A DNA stretch of 61,352 nt, from assembly GCA_002490525.1 (NCBI GenBank), contig DKUE01000013.1:1-61352 (forward strand), written 5' to 3'. Every line of letters starts with the position of its first letter. The stretch's first letter is position 1. Source of the DNA: Ruminococcaceae bacterium UBA7212. Lineage in GTDB: Bacteria; Bacillota; Clostridia; Oscillospirales; Acutalibacteraceae. A program made the position numbers and the translations under genes. Positions 43,514 to 52,123 of the stretch are shown here, piece by piece. The notes beneath the pieces are model-generated. The model did not search any database. It was not told the DNA's origin and saw nothing but the letters and a program-made list of their open reading frames with translations.

Positions 43514-44391
43514 TATTCAAACTCCTTTCCGCAGCGTGCAATGCGTTCTGCGCTGTAATCGTCGAGGTCTTGGGATGCGGTTTTCGCCATTTCCTCGTCA
43601 ATCGCGCCGTAGTGCCATTTGTAGTTACCTGCCGTCAGCTTGATGCCGACGCCTTTGACGGTATCCGCGACAATTACGGTCGGCTTGTCGGTGCAGGCGT
43701 GCGCCGCGTCAATGGCTTTGCACAGTTCCACAATGTTATTGCCGTCGCAGACAATGGTATTGAAGCCGAATGCGGTGAATTTGTCCGCCAACGGCTCTAA
43801 TTTCATAACATCCTCGGTGTTGCCGTCAATCATGCAGTGATTGCGGTCCACAATCGTGATGCAGTTTGTGAGGTTGTAGTGGCGAACGGTCATTAAGCCT
43901 TCCCAGTTGGAGCCTTCGTCCAGCTCGCCGTCACCCGTCACGACATAGGTGGTGTAATCCTTGCCGAGTACGCGTGCCGCAATGGCGGTGCCTGCCGCAA
44001 TCGGAATGCCGTGCCCGAGAGAGCCTGTGGAAGCATCCACGCCTTCGACCTTGTTGGAATCCAAGTGGATACCCATCTTGGAGTTGGTCAGGTTAAAGGT
44101 CTTGAGCTGTTCAGGGTCGTTCCAGCCGTAGTCGCAAAGCACGGGCGCATACGCAATGCCTGCGTGACCCTTGCTGAGGATGAAACGGTCACGGTCTTCC
44201 CACTTCGGGTCTTCCTTTTTGAGGTTCAGGTATCTGTGGTACAAAACGGTCAGAATGTCCATAACGCTCATACCGCCGCCGATATGACCGCTCCCCGCCC
44301 AAACCGTAGTTTGTAAGCAGAGGTGGCGAAGGTCATTGGCCTTTTTTTCCAGCGCCAGCCATTCTTCCTTGGTTAAAGGTGCTCTTTGCAT
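43513..44391 (-). CDS. Transketolase N-terminal half (thiamine diphosphate binding)
   Basis: The 292-residue protein has GSGHIGGGMSVMDILTVLYH, SKGHAGIAYAPVL, STGSLGHGIPIAAG and the thiamine diphosphate motif GDGELDEGSNWEGL ... NHCMIDG (GDG...N). The H in GSLGHG and I in SGHIGG differ from common pentose-phosphate transketolases (GPLGQG, SGHPGG) and are like those of specialised split transketolases such as the apulose pathway enzymes. It may therefore not act in the pentose phosphate pathway. GGGAGG is 5 bases before the ATG. It lies 50 bases downstream of the aminotransferase gene. Confidence 0.92.
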   Translation of the reverse strand: MQRAPLTKEEWLALEKKANDLRHLCLQTTVWAGSGHIGGGMSVMDILTVLYHRYLNLKKEDPKWEDRDRFILSKGHAGIAYAPVLCDYGWNDPEQLKTFNLTNSKMGIHLDSNKVEGVDASTGSLGHGIPIAAGTAIAARVLGKDYTTYVVTGDGELDEGSNWEGLMTVRHYNLTNCITIVDRNHCMIDGNTEDVMKLEPLADKFTAFGFNTIVCDGNNIVELCKAIDAAHACTDKPTVIVADTVKGVGIKLTAGNYKWHYGAIDEEMAKTASQDLDDYSAERIARCGKEFE

Positions 44392-44441
44392 AATGTCCTC
44401 CCTGTTATATACATATTGTCACAGCAAAACCCTGCTGAGAG

Positions 44442-45710
44442 TTAACCCTTGATTTCGGGATGGCGTTTTGCCACCACCGAGAATGCATCTTCTGCAATTT
44501 CGATTGCCTTTTTGATGTCCTCATCCGTAACCGCCGCATTCATAAAGTGATTGTGGTGCGATGCCAAGAACAGACCGCGGCTGACACATTCGGCAATCCA
44601 TTCCTGATGAAGCATCAGGCTGTCATCATTGGCGATGCGCAGATAGAACAGCGCGGGCTCACCCGAAACGACCAAATCAAAGCCGTGTTCCTTACCTGCC
44701 GCAACGAAGCCGTCAGTCAGTTTTGTGCCCATTTCGCGGAACATCTTCGGCGTATTCAGCTTTTTCATCTTATTGATACAGGCAATCGACGCGGCAAACG
44801 GTACAGCACTCATCCAGTAAGAACCTGTGTAGGTGATACCCGAAACGGTGGCTTTCATATGCTCGCCGCCGCAGAGCGCGGACATGTTGTAGCCGTTGGC
44901 AAGCGCCTTGCAGAAGCAGATGAGGTCTGCCTTAATGCCGTAATAATGGTCGGAGCCCTGTAAATCCAAACGGAAGCCCGTGCGTACGTCGTCGAAAATC
45001 AGAACCATGCCTTTTTCATCACAGAATTTGCGCACGGCCTGCCAGTATTCCTTCGAGGCGACTTCGTTGTCTTTGAAATTGCCGTGATCATACGGCTGGG
45101 CAATAAGCCCTGCCACATCGCCGTCACAGGCGTTATATGCATCTTCCAGTGCCTTCAGATTGAACCACGGCACAACAACGTTGTTTGCGACCTCTTCGGG
45201 CATAATGCCGGGATAGTCAATTTTCTGTGCCCACTGGAAGTCACCGTGGTAGAAGCCCTTTAAGAAGAATATCTTCTTTTTATGCGTGTGTGCGCGCGCC
45301 GCCATAACCGCAAGTGTGGTGGTGTCCGAGCCGTTTTTGGCGAAGAATGCCCAGTCTGCCGAAGCGACGGTGTCCACGAGGTTTTCGGCGCATTCCACCA
45401 TCACCTTAGAGGGTGAGGTGGTGCAGTTGCCGAGCTTTAACTGTTTCATTGCCGCCGCGTCTACGTCGGGGTCGTTATAGCCGAGGACATTCGGTCCGTA
45501 GGCGCACATGAAATCGATGTATTTGTTGCCGTCTACATCCCAAAAATAAGTACCTTTGGCTTTTTCAGAGTAGAAAGGCCATTTCGATACGGGAACCCAA
45601 AGTCCTTCGGCAGGACCCAAATGCCCGTAAATACCCGAAGGAATTACTTTGATGGCGCGGTTAAAATATTCATGGCTTTTGTCATGCTTGTATTCCGGAA
45701 ATTTACTCAT
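44442..45710 (-). CDS. Class III PLP aminotransferase (glutamate-1-semialdehyde aminomutase-like)
   Basis: The 422-residue fold-type I PLP enzyme has GTYFWDVDGNKYIDFMCAYG at about 49-68, NGSDTTTLAVMAARAHT, LIFDDVRTGFR with the PLP-binding Asp, and FCKALANGYNMSAL with the PLP lysine. This layout is that of the GSAM / omega-aminotransferase family, but no haem pathway genes flank it, and its position between SCP2-like and transketolase genes suggests it aminates a keto or aldehyde product of that pathway. ATG at 45710 (or GTG at 45716) follows GGGAGG. Confidence 0.9.
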   Translation of the reverse strand: MSKFPEYKHDKSHEYFNRAIKVIPSGIYGHLGPAEGLWVPVSKWPFYSEKAKGTYFWDVDGNKYIDFMCAYGPNVLGYNDPDVDAAAMKQLKLGNCTTSPSKVMVECAENLVDTVASADWAFFAKNGSDTTTLAVMAARAHTHKKKIFFLKGFYHGDFQWAQKIDYPGIMPEEVANNVVVPWFNLKALEDAYNACDGDVAGLIAQPYDHGNFKDNEVASKEYWQAVRKFCDEKGMVLIFDDVRTGFRLDLQGSDHYYGIKADLICFCKALANGYNMSALCGGEHMKATVSGITYTGSYWMSAVPFAASIACINKMKKLNTPKMFREMGTKLTDGFVAAGKEHGFDLVVSGEPALFYLRIANDDSLMLHQEWIAECVSRGLFLASHHNHFMNAAVTDEDIKKAIEIAEDAFSVVAKRHPEIKG

Positions 45711-45728
45711 GTTCACTGAATCCTCCCA

Positions 45729-46490
45729 TTACGCTAAGTACAGCGCGACCCTGTCGAGCAGTCTGTTCATATTATCGACCATAGAAAGCATACCGCGAAT
45801 CTCGACCGTACCGAGACCGATGCATTCCAGTGCGTTCACCTTGCCGTTGAACAAATCATTTGCCAGCTGCAAATTGTCAAACTGCATAATGGCGCGCGGA
45901 TTTTCGGCAGGCTTTTTCAGGGTGACCAAATGATTGTTCCGCACACGCAGTGTTGCGGCGGGACCGTTTTTAATCGCAAAGGAAATATCGCCGTCCATCA
46001 TATAGGAAGCACTTGCCTGCCCGATTTTGTCCTGATTGCCGATTTGTGCGAGCGCAACCGAAATGGTGTAAAATGTGAGAACGGTCGAAAGCTCGAAAAA
46101 TGCAGGGTCGCGAAGGGCTTCTTCCGTGGGTTTCATCAGTTCGGTCAGTCGGTCGGTGAGCGCTGTAAAGGTCTTCAGCAAAAAGCCGATTTTGGAAAAG
46201 CCCTTTACGGGAATGGGGGTGACAGTGCCGTCAATAATGCCGTTAAATTTTTCGCAGGACGCGACGGGAATGAAAATATCGCACGGCTTTTTGCCGTCTT
46301 CCATGCGGCAGCCGTGAGAGGTGAACCGAATGGTTGCTGCCGGTCCGCCCTTTACATCAAAGCAAACCGTTACGGGCCTTTTCATCTCCCAAAGGATTTC
46401 TTTTGCCTTTGTGTCTAGCTCGCAGAGGTTTTCGAGTGTCCCCAAAACCGCATAGAGATTGATATAGGCGAGTGTTCTTGCATCAGTCAA
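45729..46490 (-). CDS. Double SCP2-like (sterol-carrier fold) protein A
   Basis: The 253-residue protein has two SCP2-like halves: about 20-130 (VTVCFDVKGGPAATIRFTSH ... DIFIPVASCEKFNGIIDGTV) and about 165-250 (ISFAIKNGPAATLRVRNNH ... IMQFDNLQLANDLFNGKVNA). The shared 'NGPAATLRV / GGPAATIRF' words show an internal duplication. SCP2 folds hold hydrophobic ligands. No signal peptide or membrane segment is present. The TTG at 46490 with GGGAGG 7 bases before it is the best start. It is the first gene of the operon that ends with SCP2-like B. Confidence 0.65.
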   Translation of the reverse strand: MTDARTLAYINLYAVLGTLENLCELDTKAKEILWEMKRPVTVCFDVKGGPAATIRFTSHGCRMEDGKKPCDIFIPVASCEKFNGIIDGTVTPIPVKGFSKIGFLLKTFTALTDRLTELMKPTEEALRDPAFFELSTVLTFYTISVALAQIGNQDKIGQASASYMMDGDISFAIKNGPAATLRVRNNHLVTLKKPAENPRAIMQFDNLQLANDLFNGKVNALECIGLGTVEIRGMLSMVDNMNRLLDRVALYLA

Positions 46491-46644
46491 TGTAATTCCT
46501 CCCGTTTGACAATTATATAACAAGATAATCATACCAAATTTTCCGTACAAAGTCAACGAAAACAGGGGATTCTTTAAAGAAATTTCAATGCAAAATTACT
46601 TGTTTTTTTCACGCAAAAGAGGTGATTTTTTTTGAAAACTATGC

Positions 46645-46650
46645 TATAAT
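46645..46650 (+). promoter_or_regulatory. Extended -10 element before secA
   Basis: TGCTATAAT (extended -10, core 46645-46650) stands 66 bases upstream of the secA ATG. The sequence 17 bases before it (GTGATT) is a poor -35, as allowed for extended -10 promoters. Confidence 0.55.
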
Positions 46651-46716
46651 GTATGACGTATACGGTCGTTTAGACCGGTGGGTATGTGCCCGAAACGACG
46701 GAAAGGACGCAAGTTT

Positions 46717-49443
46717 ATGTCATTATTTAAGAAAATATTCGGGGATTATTCCTCAAAAGAGGTCAAGCGGGTGATGCCCCTGCAAAAAAAGGTGCTTGCA
46801 CTCGATGCGGAATATGCCGCGCTGACCGATGAAGAATTGAAAGCGAAAACGCCTGAGTTCAAAAAAAGGCTGGAAAACGGAGAAACGCTTGACGATATAT
46901 TACCCGAAGCATTTGCAGCCTGCCGCGAGGCGGCGGCGAGAGTGCTGAAAATGAAGCACTTCCCCGTGCAGATTATCGGCGGCATTATTCTGCATCAGGG
47001 CAGAATCGCCGAAATGAAGACCGGTGAGGGCAAAACGCTGGTGGCGACCCTGCCCGCATATTTAAATGCTCTTTCGGGCAAGGGTGTGCACATTGTTACG
47101 GTGAACGATTATCTTGCTCGTCGCGACTCAGAGTGGATGGGCAAGCTGTACCGCTTTATGGGTCTGTCTGTCGGATTGATTGTGCATGAATGTACCAATG
47201 AGGAGCGCAAAGCTGCTTATGCCGCAGACATTACCTACGGCACCAACAACGAAATGGGCTTTGACTATCTGCGAGACAACATGGTACTGTATGCAGAGCA
47301 CCGTGTACAGCGCGGGCACAGCTTTGCCATCGTTGATGAGGTAGACTCCATTTTGATTGACGAGGCGAGAACGCCGCTGATTATTTCGGGTCAGGGGGAC
47401 AAGTCCACTGACCTGTATAAAATTGCGGACACCTTTGCAAAATCTCTGCGCATGATTACCGTGAAAGAGCTGGACTCCAAATTCAATGCAGAGGATTTGG
47501 TGGACGCGGACGGCGACTTTGTGGTCGATGAAAAAGCGAAGAGCGCAACGCTTACGAAGCAGGGTATTCAGAAAGCGGAAAAATTCTTTAATATAGAGAA
47601 TTTGATGGATGCGGAAAATATTACGATTCATCATCATATTGAGCAGGCGATCCGTGCCATCGGCGTGATGAAACGCGATGTGGACTATGTTGTGAAAGAC
47701 GGCGAGGTTTTAATCGTTGATGAATTTACCGGGCGCATCATGCTGGGCCGCCGCTACAGCGAGGGTCTGCACCAGGCGATTGAAGCCAAAGAGGGCGTCA
47801 AGGTGGAGCGGGAATCCAAAACGCTTGCGACCATCACGTTCCAAAATTACTTCCGTCTGTATGACAAGCTGTCGGGTATGACAGGTACGGCTATGACCGA
47901 AAGTGTGGAATTCCAGGAGATTTACGCACTGGATGTGGTTTCCATCCCGACCAATATGCCGATGATTCGTAAGGATGAGCCCGATGTGCTTTACAAAACC
48001 GAGCAGGCAAAATTCAATGCGATTATTGAACAGATTTTGGAGAGCCATGCGAAGGGGCAGCCGGTATTGGTCGGCACCATCAGCATTGAAAAGAGCGAGG
48101 CGCTTTCCAAGGCGCTGAAAAAACGCGGCATCAAGCATGAAGTGCTCAATGCAAAATACCATGAAAAGGAAGCGGAAATTATTGCGCAGGCAGGTAAGTT
48201 CGGCGCGGTGACCATCGCTACTAACATGGCGGGGCGCGGTACGGATATTATCCTCGGCGGCAACCCCGAATACATGGCAAAGGCCGAAATGCGCAAAAAG
48301 GGCTATATTGAGGAGCTGATTGCCGAAGCAACCGGTTTTGCGGAGACGGATAACGAAGAAATTCTGGAAGCACGCAAAACCTTCCGTGCATTAGAGGATA
48401 AGCACAAAGCGGAGCTTCGCGAGGAAGCGGAAAAAGTACGCGAAGCGGGCGGCCTTTATATCATCGGTACAGAGCGCCACGAATCGAGACGAATTGACAA
48501 CCAGCTGCGCGGACGTGCGGGACGGCAGGGAGACCCCGGTCAAAGCCGTTTTTATCTGTCTGCAGAGGATGAGCTGCTGCGTCTGTTTGCGGGTGACCGC
48601 TTCTATACGATTTTGGATTCGTTCAAATCCGTCGGCGATATGCCGATAGAGGCAAAAATGTTTACAAAGCTTATCGAAGGTGCACAGTCTAAGGTGGAAG
48701 GTAACAACTTTGCGACCCGCCGCAACGTCCTGAATTTCGACGATGTTATGAATAAACAGCGCGAAGTCATTTACGGTCAGCGTAACCAAGTGCTGGACGG
48801 TGTAGATTTGCATGCCACAATCGGGAAGATGATTGACGACTATTTCACCGCACAGGTGGATTTCTACTGTCCGTCCTCTTTGCCGAAGGCGGAGTGGAAT
48901 GTCAAGGGTATGCAGGCAAAACTCGGCTGGGTTTTGGACGGCGAGGTACTGGATACGGATAAGCGTCGGGAAGACTATATTGATCTGTTCCTTGCAAAGG
49001 CACATGCCCGCTACGAGGAACGCGCTGAAAAATACGGCGACTTCATCATGCAGGAGCTGGAGCGTAAAATCCTGTTGCAAAATGTGGACTTGCGCTGGAT
49101 GGATCACATTGATGCTATGGAAGAGCTCAAACGCGGTATTTATCTGCGTTCCTACGGTCAGCAGGACCCCGTTGTCGCTTTCCGTATGGAAAGCTTTGAT
49201 ATGTTTGACGAAATGAGCGCCGCCATTCAGGAGGGCACTGTAACAGGTATGCTCACTGTGGTGCTGCGCACCGATGCAGAGGTTAAGCGCGAGCAGCAGG
49301 TAAAAATTACGGGGACCTCGGGCGGTACGGACGGCAGTGAGAAAAAGCAACCTGTCCGCAAGGCGAAAAAGCCCGGCAGAAACGACCCCTGTCCCTGCGG
49401 CAGCGGCAAAAAGTATAAGCATTGCTGTGGAAAAGACGAATAA
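46717..49443 (+). CDS. secA: Preprotein translocase ATPase SecA
   Basis: The 908-residue motor drives secreted proteins through SecYEG (SecG is at 21218-21469). It has MKTGEGKTLVATLPAYL (Walker A), VDEVDSILIDEARTPLIISG (DEVD box), the preprotein cross-linking domain, ATNMAGRGTDIILGGNP and HESRRIDNQLRGRAGRQGDPG (helicase motifs, as words), and a C-terminal zinc SEC-C domain with CPCGSGKKYKHCCG. The ATG at 46717 starts the canonical MSLFKKIFG and has GGAAAGGA upstream. An in-frame GTG/ATG earlier would add 13 unlikely residues. Confidence 0.98.
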   Translation: MSLFKKIFGDYSSKEVKRVMPLQKKVLALDAEYAALTDEELKAKTPEFKKRLENGETLDDILPEAFAACREAAARVLKMKHFPVQIIGGIILHQGRIAEMKTGEGKTLVATLPAYLNALSGKGVHIVTVNDYLARRDSEWMGKLYRFMGLSVGLIVHECTNEERKAAYAADITYGTNNEMGFDYLRDNMVLYAEHRVQRGHSFAIVDEVDSILIDEARTPLIISGQGDKSTDLYKIADTFAKSLRMITVKELDSKFNAEDLVDADGDFVVDEKAKSATLTKQGIQKAEKFFNIENLMDAENITIHHHIEQAIRAIGVMKRDVDYVVKDGEVLIVDEFTGRIMLGRRYSEGLHQAIEAKEGVKVERESKTLATITFQNYFRLYDKLSGMTGTAMTESVEFQEIYALDVVSIPTNMPMIRKDEPDVLYKTEQAKFNAIIEQILESHAKGQPVLVGTISIEKSEALSKALKKRGIKHEVLNAKYHEKEAEIIAQAGKFGAVTIATNMAGRGTDIILGGNPEYMAKAEMRKKGYIEELIAEATGFAETDNEEILEARKTFRALEDKHKAELREEAEKVREAGGLYIIGTERHESRRIDNQLRGRAGRQGDPGQSRFYLSAEDELLRLFAGDRFYTILDSFKSVGDMPIEAKMFTKLIEGAQSKVEGNNFATRRNVLNFDDVMNKQREVIYGQRNQVLDGVDLHATIGKMIDDYFTAQVDFYCPSSLPKAEWNVKGMQAKLGWVLDGEVLDTDKRREDYIDLFLAKAHARYEERAEKYGDFIMQELERKILLQNVDLRWMDHIDAMEELKRGIYLRSYGQQDPVVAFRMESFDMFDEMSAAIQEGTVTGMLTVVLRTDAEVKREQQVKITGTSGGTDGSEKKQPVRKAKKPGRNDPCPCGSGKKYKHCCGKDE

Positions 49444-49456
49444 AATCGGGTATGCG

Positions 49457-49490
49457 AAATCCCCCGTGTCAGCAAGGACATGGGGGATTT
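49457..49490. terminator. Hairpin between the convergent secA and GPH transporter genes
   Basis: A 14-bp stem with one wobble (AAATCCCCCGTGTC against GACATGGGGGATTT) has a 6-base loop. Its ends are A and T rich, but no long U-run follows on either strand, so efficiency is uncertain. Confidence 0.65.
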
Positions 49491-49507
49491 ACTGTATACC
49501 AGATGTT

Positions 49508-50995
49508 TTACGAGTTTACTGCGGTTTCTTCCGTTGCTTCGGCCTCATTTGCACGCCGTTCCTTCAGTTCTCTTTCCACCTGTTCTTTTAAGCTCTTCGG
49601 ATATTTGATAAACAGAATGGGAATCAGATTGAGCACACTGCCCACAACGGGACCTAAAATAAACAGCGGCCAAATCCATTTGTCAAATATGGGGGAAAGG
49701 GGCAGTCCCGCATCGTAATCTGCGGCACTGTATTTCAGCAGCACCAACAGGAATGTGGAAACACCGTTGTTGATGGCACCGACAATTTTGCTCGCAAAGG
49801 TTTGCGCGGCGAATGTAATCGCCTCGGCGCGTCTGCCTGTTTTCCATTCCATATAATCAATCGAGTCGCCGAACAGAGAGGTCATGGCGATACCCGTTAC
49901 ACCGCTGGGAATGCTTGCGAGTGCCAAAAGCAATGCAATGATAATGATTTTGTTTCCCTCATAGCCAACCGCAAAACAGATAAAACGCACTGCGATTGCA
50001 CAAACGCAGGAAAGCACGAGTATGTTTTTCATCCCGCCGACTTTTTTGGCAAGCCAGGGGGCGACCAGCATAGCAAGTGTACCGGGCAGTCCTGACACAA
50101 TGCCGAAAATGAAGCTGACTGTCAGCCCGTCCATATGAAACCCGAAAATATCCAAACTGACCTTATATTTAAAGAAATACACGGTAGGAACGGTAAGTGC
50201 AAAACCGCTTAAAATAGAGCCGAGCAAAATCAGCATAACGGTTCTGTTTTTAAACAAATCGTTCAAATTGTCGCGAAGCCCCACACCGCCCTGCTCGGGA
50301 ACAGACAGCAGACGTTCTTTCGCAAAAGAGGACGTCATGGAAACCAGCATACCGCCCATACCCATAACAATGCCGAGTACGGCAAAGAGTATTTTTTCGG
50401 ATACGCCGAATTTATTTGCAACGGATATGAATACAGAAATCAGCCCGGGCAGCCAGGAGCCGACGGTAGCACCGATTCTGCCCCATTGGACAATGCGTCC
50501 GCGTTCTTCGGAAACAGGGGACATTACAGAGGTCATACCCCACATGGAAACGTCCTGCACGGTAAATGCCATATCATATATCAGATAAACTATCGCAATA
50601 AATACACCCTGTATCCATGCGCTGTCATTGGCAAAACGCGGCTTAATGAACATAAGCATTGCCATAAAACCTGCCGCAATCGGGGCGATTTTCAGCCACG
50701 GGCGCAGCTTTTCACCGTTTTTAAAACGGTGACGGTCAATAATCATCCCCATCAGCGGGTCGTTCACCGCGTCCCATATACGGGCAATTGTCAGCACAAT
50801 GCCGATGACCGCCATGTCATAGTAGGCGACATCGGTACAAAAATAATAGAACCAGCCGACCAGACCGCAGGATACATTTTGCCCTGCCACGCCCAGCGCG
50901 AACCACAGTCCTTCCCGCCGTGGGACAACCCCTTTTTCCTTTAAAATGGGCTGTCCGATAAATTTACGGATACTACCTGTTTTTTCAGACTTCAA
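49508..50995 (-). CDS. GPH-family sugar:cation symporter (MelB-like)
   Basis: The 495-residue membrane protein has 12 likely helices. FALGVAGQNVSCGLVGWFYYFCTD and IARIWDAVNDPLMGMIIDRHRFKNGEKLRPWL (words of the family signature near the N-terminus) identify the glycoside-pentoside-hexuronide:cation symporters. These import sugars or glycosides with Na+ or H+; the substrate is unknown. It has no neighbouring glycosidase. The start is TTG at 50995 with AAGGAA 6 bases before it. Confidence 0.87.
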   Translation of the reverse strand: MKSEKTGSIRKFIGQPILKEKGVVPRREGLWFALGVAGQNVSCGLVGWFYYFCTDVAYYDMAVIGIVLTIARIWDAVNDPLMGMIIDRHRFKNGEKLRPWLKIAPIAAGFMAMLMFIKPRFANDSAWIQGVFIAIVYLIYDMAFTVQDVSMWGMTSVMSPVSEERGRIVQWGRIGATVGSWLPGLISVFISVANKFGVSEKILFAVLGIVMGMGGMLVSMTSSFAKERLLSVPEQGGVGLRDNLNDLFKNRTVMLILLGSILSGFALTVPTVYFFKYKVSLDIFGFHMDGLTVSFIFGIVSGLPGTLAMLVAPWLAKKVGGMKNILVLSCVCAIAVRFICFAVGYEGNKIIIIALLLALASIPSGVTGIAMTSLFGDSIDYMEWKTGRRAEAITFAAQTFASKIVGAINNGVSTFLLVLLKYSAADYDAGLPLSPIFDKWIWPLFILGPVVGSVLNLIPILFIKYPKSLKEQVERELKERRANEAEATEETAVNS

Positions 50996-51302
50996 AAGCT
51001 GTTCCTTCTTTCTGTTTTCGGAATCTAATACTAGTTATACTATATTGCGTCTATAAATGAAATACAGACTTTTGAAAGTAGAAAAAGTTTGTAGGAGATG
51101 ACAAAAACAGTGTTGTTTTTTCAGCATATTGCCTTAGAAACTCGAATGGAACAAACGGCGGTCGGTGCACGAGAGATTGGTAAGCACAGCGGCGCGTCTG
51201 CCGGTGCAATGCCCCAATTACGGGATGTTACATCCCGCAGAAAACAGGAAAGTCAGGGAAAGGATGTATTTGTCCTGTTTTCCTGTATGCGGCACAGCAG
51301 AT
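50996..51302. other. Intergenic stretch with a palindrome
   Basis: No credible gene is seen; a 105-codon plus-strand frame at 51098 runs through the opposite-strand gene and lacks family features. The stretch contains the palindrome CGGGATGT-T-ACATCCCG at 51221-51237 and, just beside it, a pair of AAACAGGA-like/TCCTGTTT-like arms (about 51242-51285) that may form a terminator for the minus-strand gene ending at 51303. Confidence 0.45.
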
Positions 51303-51791
51303 TTATTTCGCGCCGTTTTCCGCTGTATCGGAATCTTCTGTTTCTAACTGTGCCTGTTTCTTTTCATACAGCTTTGCGCAGACGGAAAGCGCGGCGAAAC
51401 ACAGCGCAAAGGTGAACCCGGCGCAAAACAGGAAGACACCAACCGACCCAACGGCAGCATGATAATCAAAATAAGAGCGTATCCCCATAGCAATACCGAC
51501 GACTGCACCGGCGACAGCGGATACAACGGTATTTGTTTTCGGCGTTGGGCGCAGTCGTCTGTCCCAAATGCCGTGCCGCAGGCAGGAAATGACGACATAC
51601 AGTGACAAAATCAGCAGTAATACGCTTTCACCAAGTATGGCATTTCCCATCTGTTCGCTGCCAATCAAAACCTGCGCGACGATTGACAGCACCAGACCGT
51701 AAAAGGGAATCCACATGCCGCGGGATTCGATTTTCAAAAGTGTTTGCTCCTGCATTTCATCTAAATTATTTTTTACACTGCGTTTACGCAT
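51303..51791 (-). CDS. Four-helix membrane protein encoded with an XRE regulator
   Basis: The 162-residue protein has about four membrane helices (near 30-50, 58-75, 92-110, 118-140) with a charged N-terminus and an acidic tail. It resembles small uncharacterised Firmicutes membrane proteins that are commonly encoded right after a short XRE-type regulator. The ATG at 51791 is chosen because GGGAGG stands 9 bases before it; an ATG three codons earlier overlaps that site. Its start overlaps the end of the regulator gene. Function is unknown. Confidence 0.68.
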   Translation of the reverse strand: MRKRSVKNNLDEMQEQTLLKIESRGMWIPFYGLVLSIVAQVLIGSEQMGNAILGESVLLLILSLYVVISCLRHGIWDRRLRPTPKTNTVVSAVAGAVVGIAMGIRSYFDYHAAVGSVGVFLFCAGFTFALCFAALSVCAKLYEKKQAQLETEDSDTAENGAK

Positions 51792-51993
51792 CGTTTTCAT
51801 CCTCCCAAAATAAATCGTTCAGCGTTTTGCCGAGTACCCTGCAAATGGCTTTGCAGAGGTTGATTGTCGGATTGTATTCGCCCTTTTCGATCGCGTTGAC
51901 AGTTTGCCGCGATACCCCGACGGCATCTGCAAGATCCTTTTGTGTCATGTCCGCACCGGCACGGGCGGATTTTAATTTCAGATTTTTCCCCAT
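51784..51993 (-). CDS. XRE-family helix-turn-helix regulator (short)
   Basis: The 69-residue protein is a single Cro/C1-type HTH: LKSARAGADMTQKDLADAVG, then VSRQTVNAIEKGEYNPTINLC. It has the 'W-E-D-E' ending typical of the YozG/ImmR-like short regulators that sit before a membrane protein gene. It probably represses its own operon. Its stop codon lies within the start region of the membrane protein gene, so the two are coupled. Confidence 0.88.
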   Translation of the reverse strand: MGKNLKLKSARAGADMTQKDLADAVGVSRQTVNAIEKGEYNPTINLCKAICRVLGKTLNDLFWEDENDA

Positions 51994-52075
51994 TTCGTCA
52001 CCTCTTACTTAGAGTGCACATTATAATCGATATAAAGTCAAGTGTATTTTACAAACAGACAAAATAAATTAAAAA

Positions 52076-52109
52076 AACAGGCACAAACACATTTGTGCTT
52101 GTACCTGTT
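52076..52109 (-). terminator. Terminator of nagB
   Basis: On the minus strand AACAGGTACAAGCACA pairs with TGTGTTTGTGCCTGTT, including two G-U wobbles, and is followed by TTTTTAATTT. It lies 15 bases past the nagB stop. Confidence 0.85.
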
Positions 52110-52123
52110 GTCTCAAATAAAGC

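Noticed and set aside
48391..49422. 343-codon open frame antisense to secA, and other long antisense frames (5497-5991, 6869-7504, 12042-12745, 32583-33323)
   Set aside because: Shadows of strongly conserved genes on the other strand; Cys/His/Arg-rich translations without family motifs or ribosome sites.
51098..51415. 105-codon plus-strand frame
   Set aside because: Overlaps the 3' end of the membrane protein gene on the other strand; very basic shadow-like composition in its second half.
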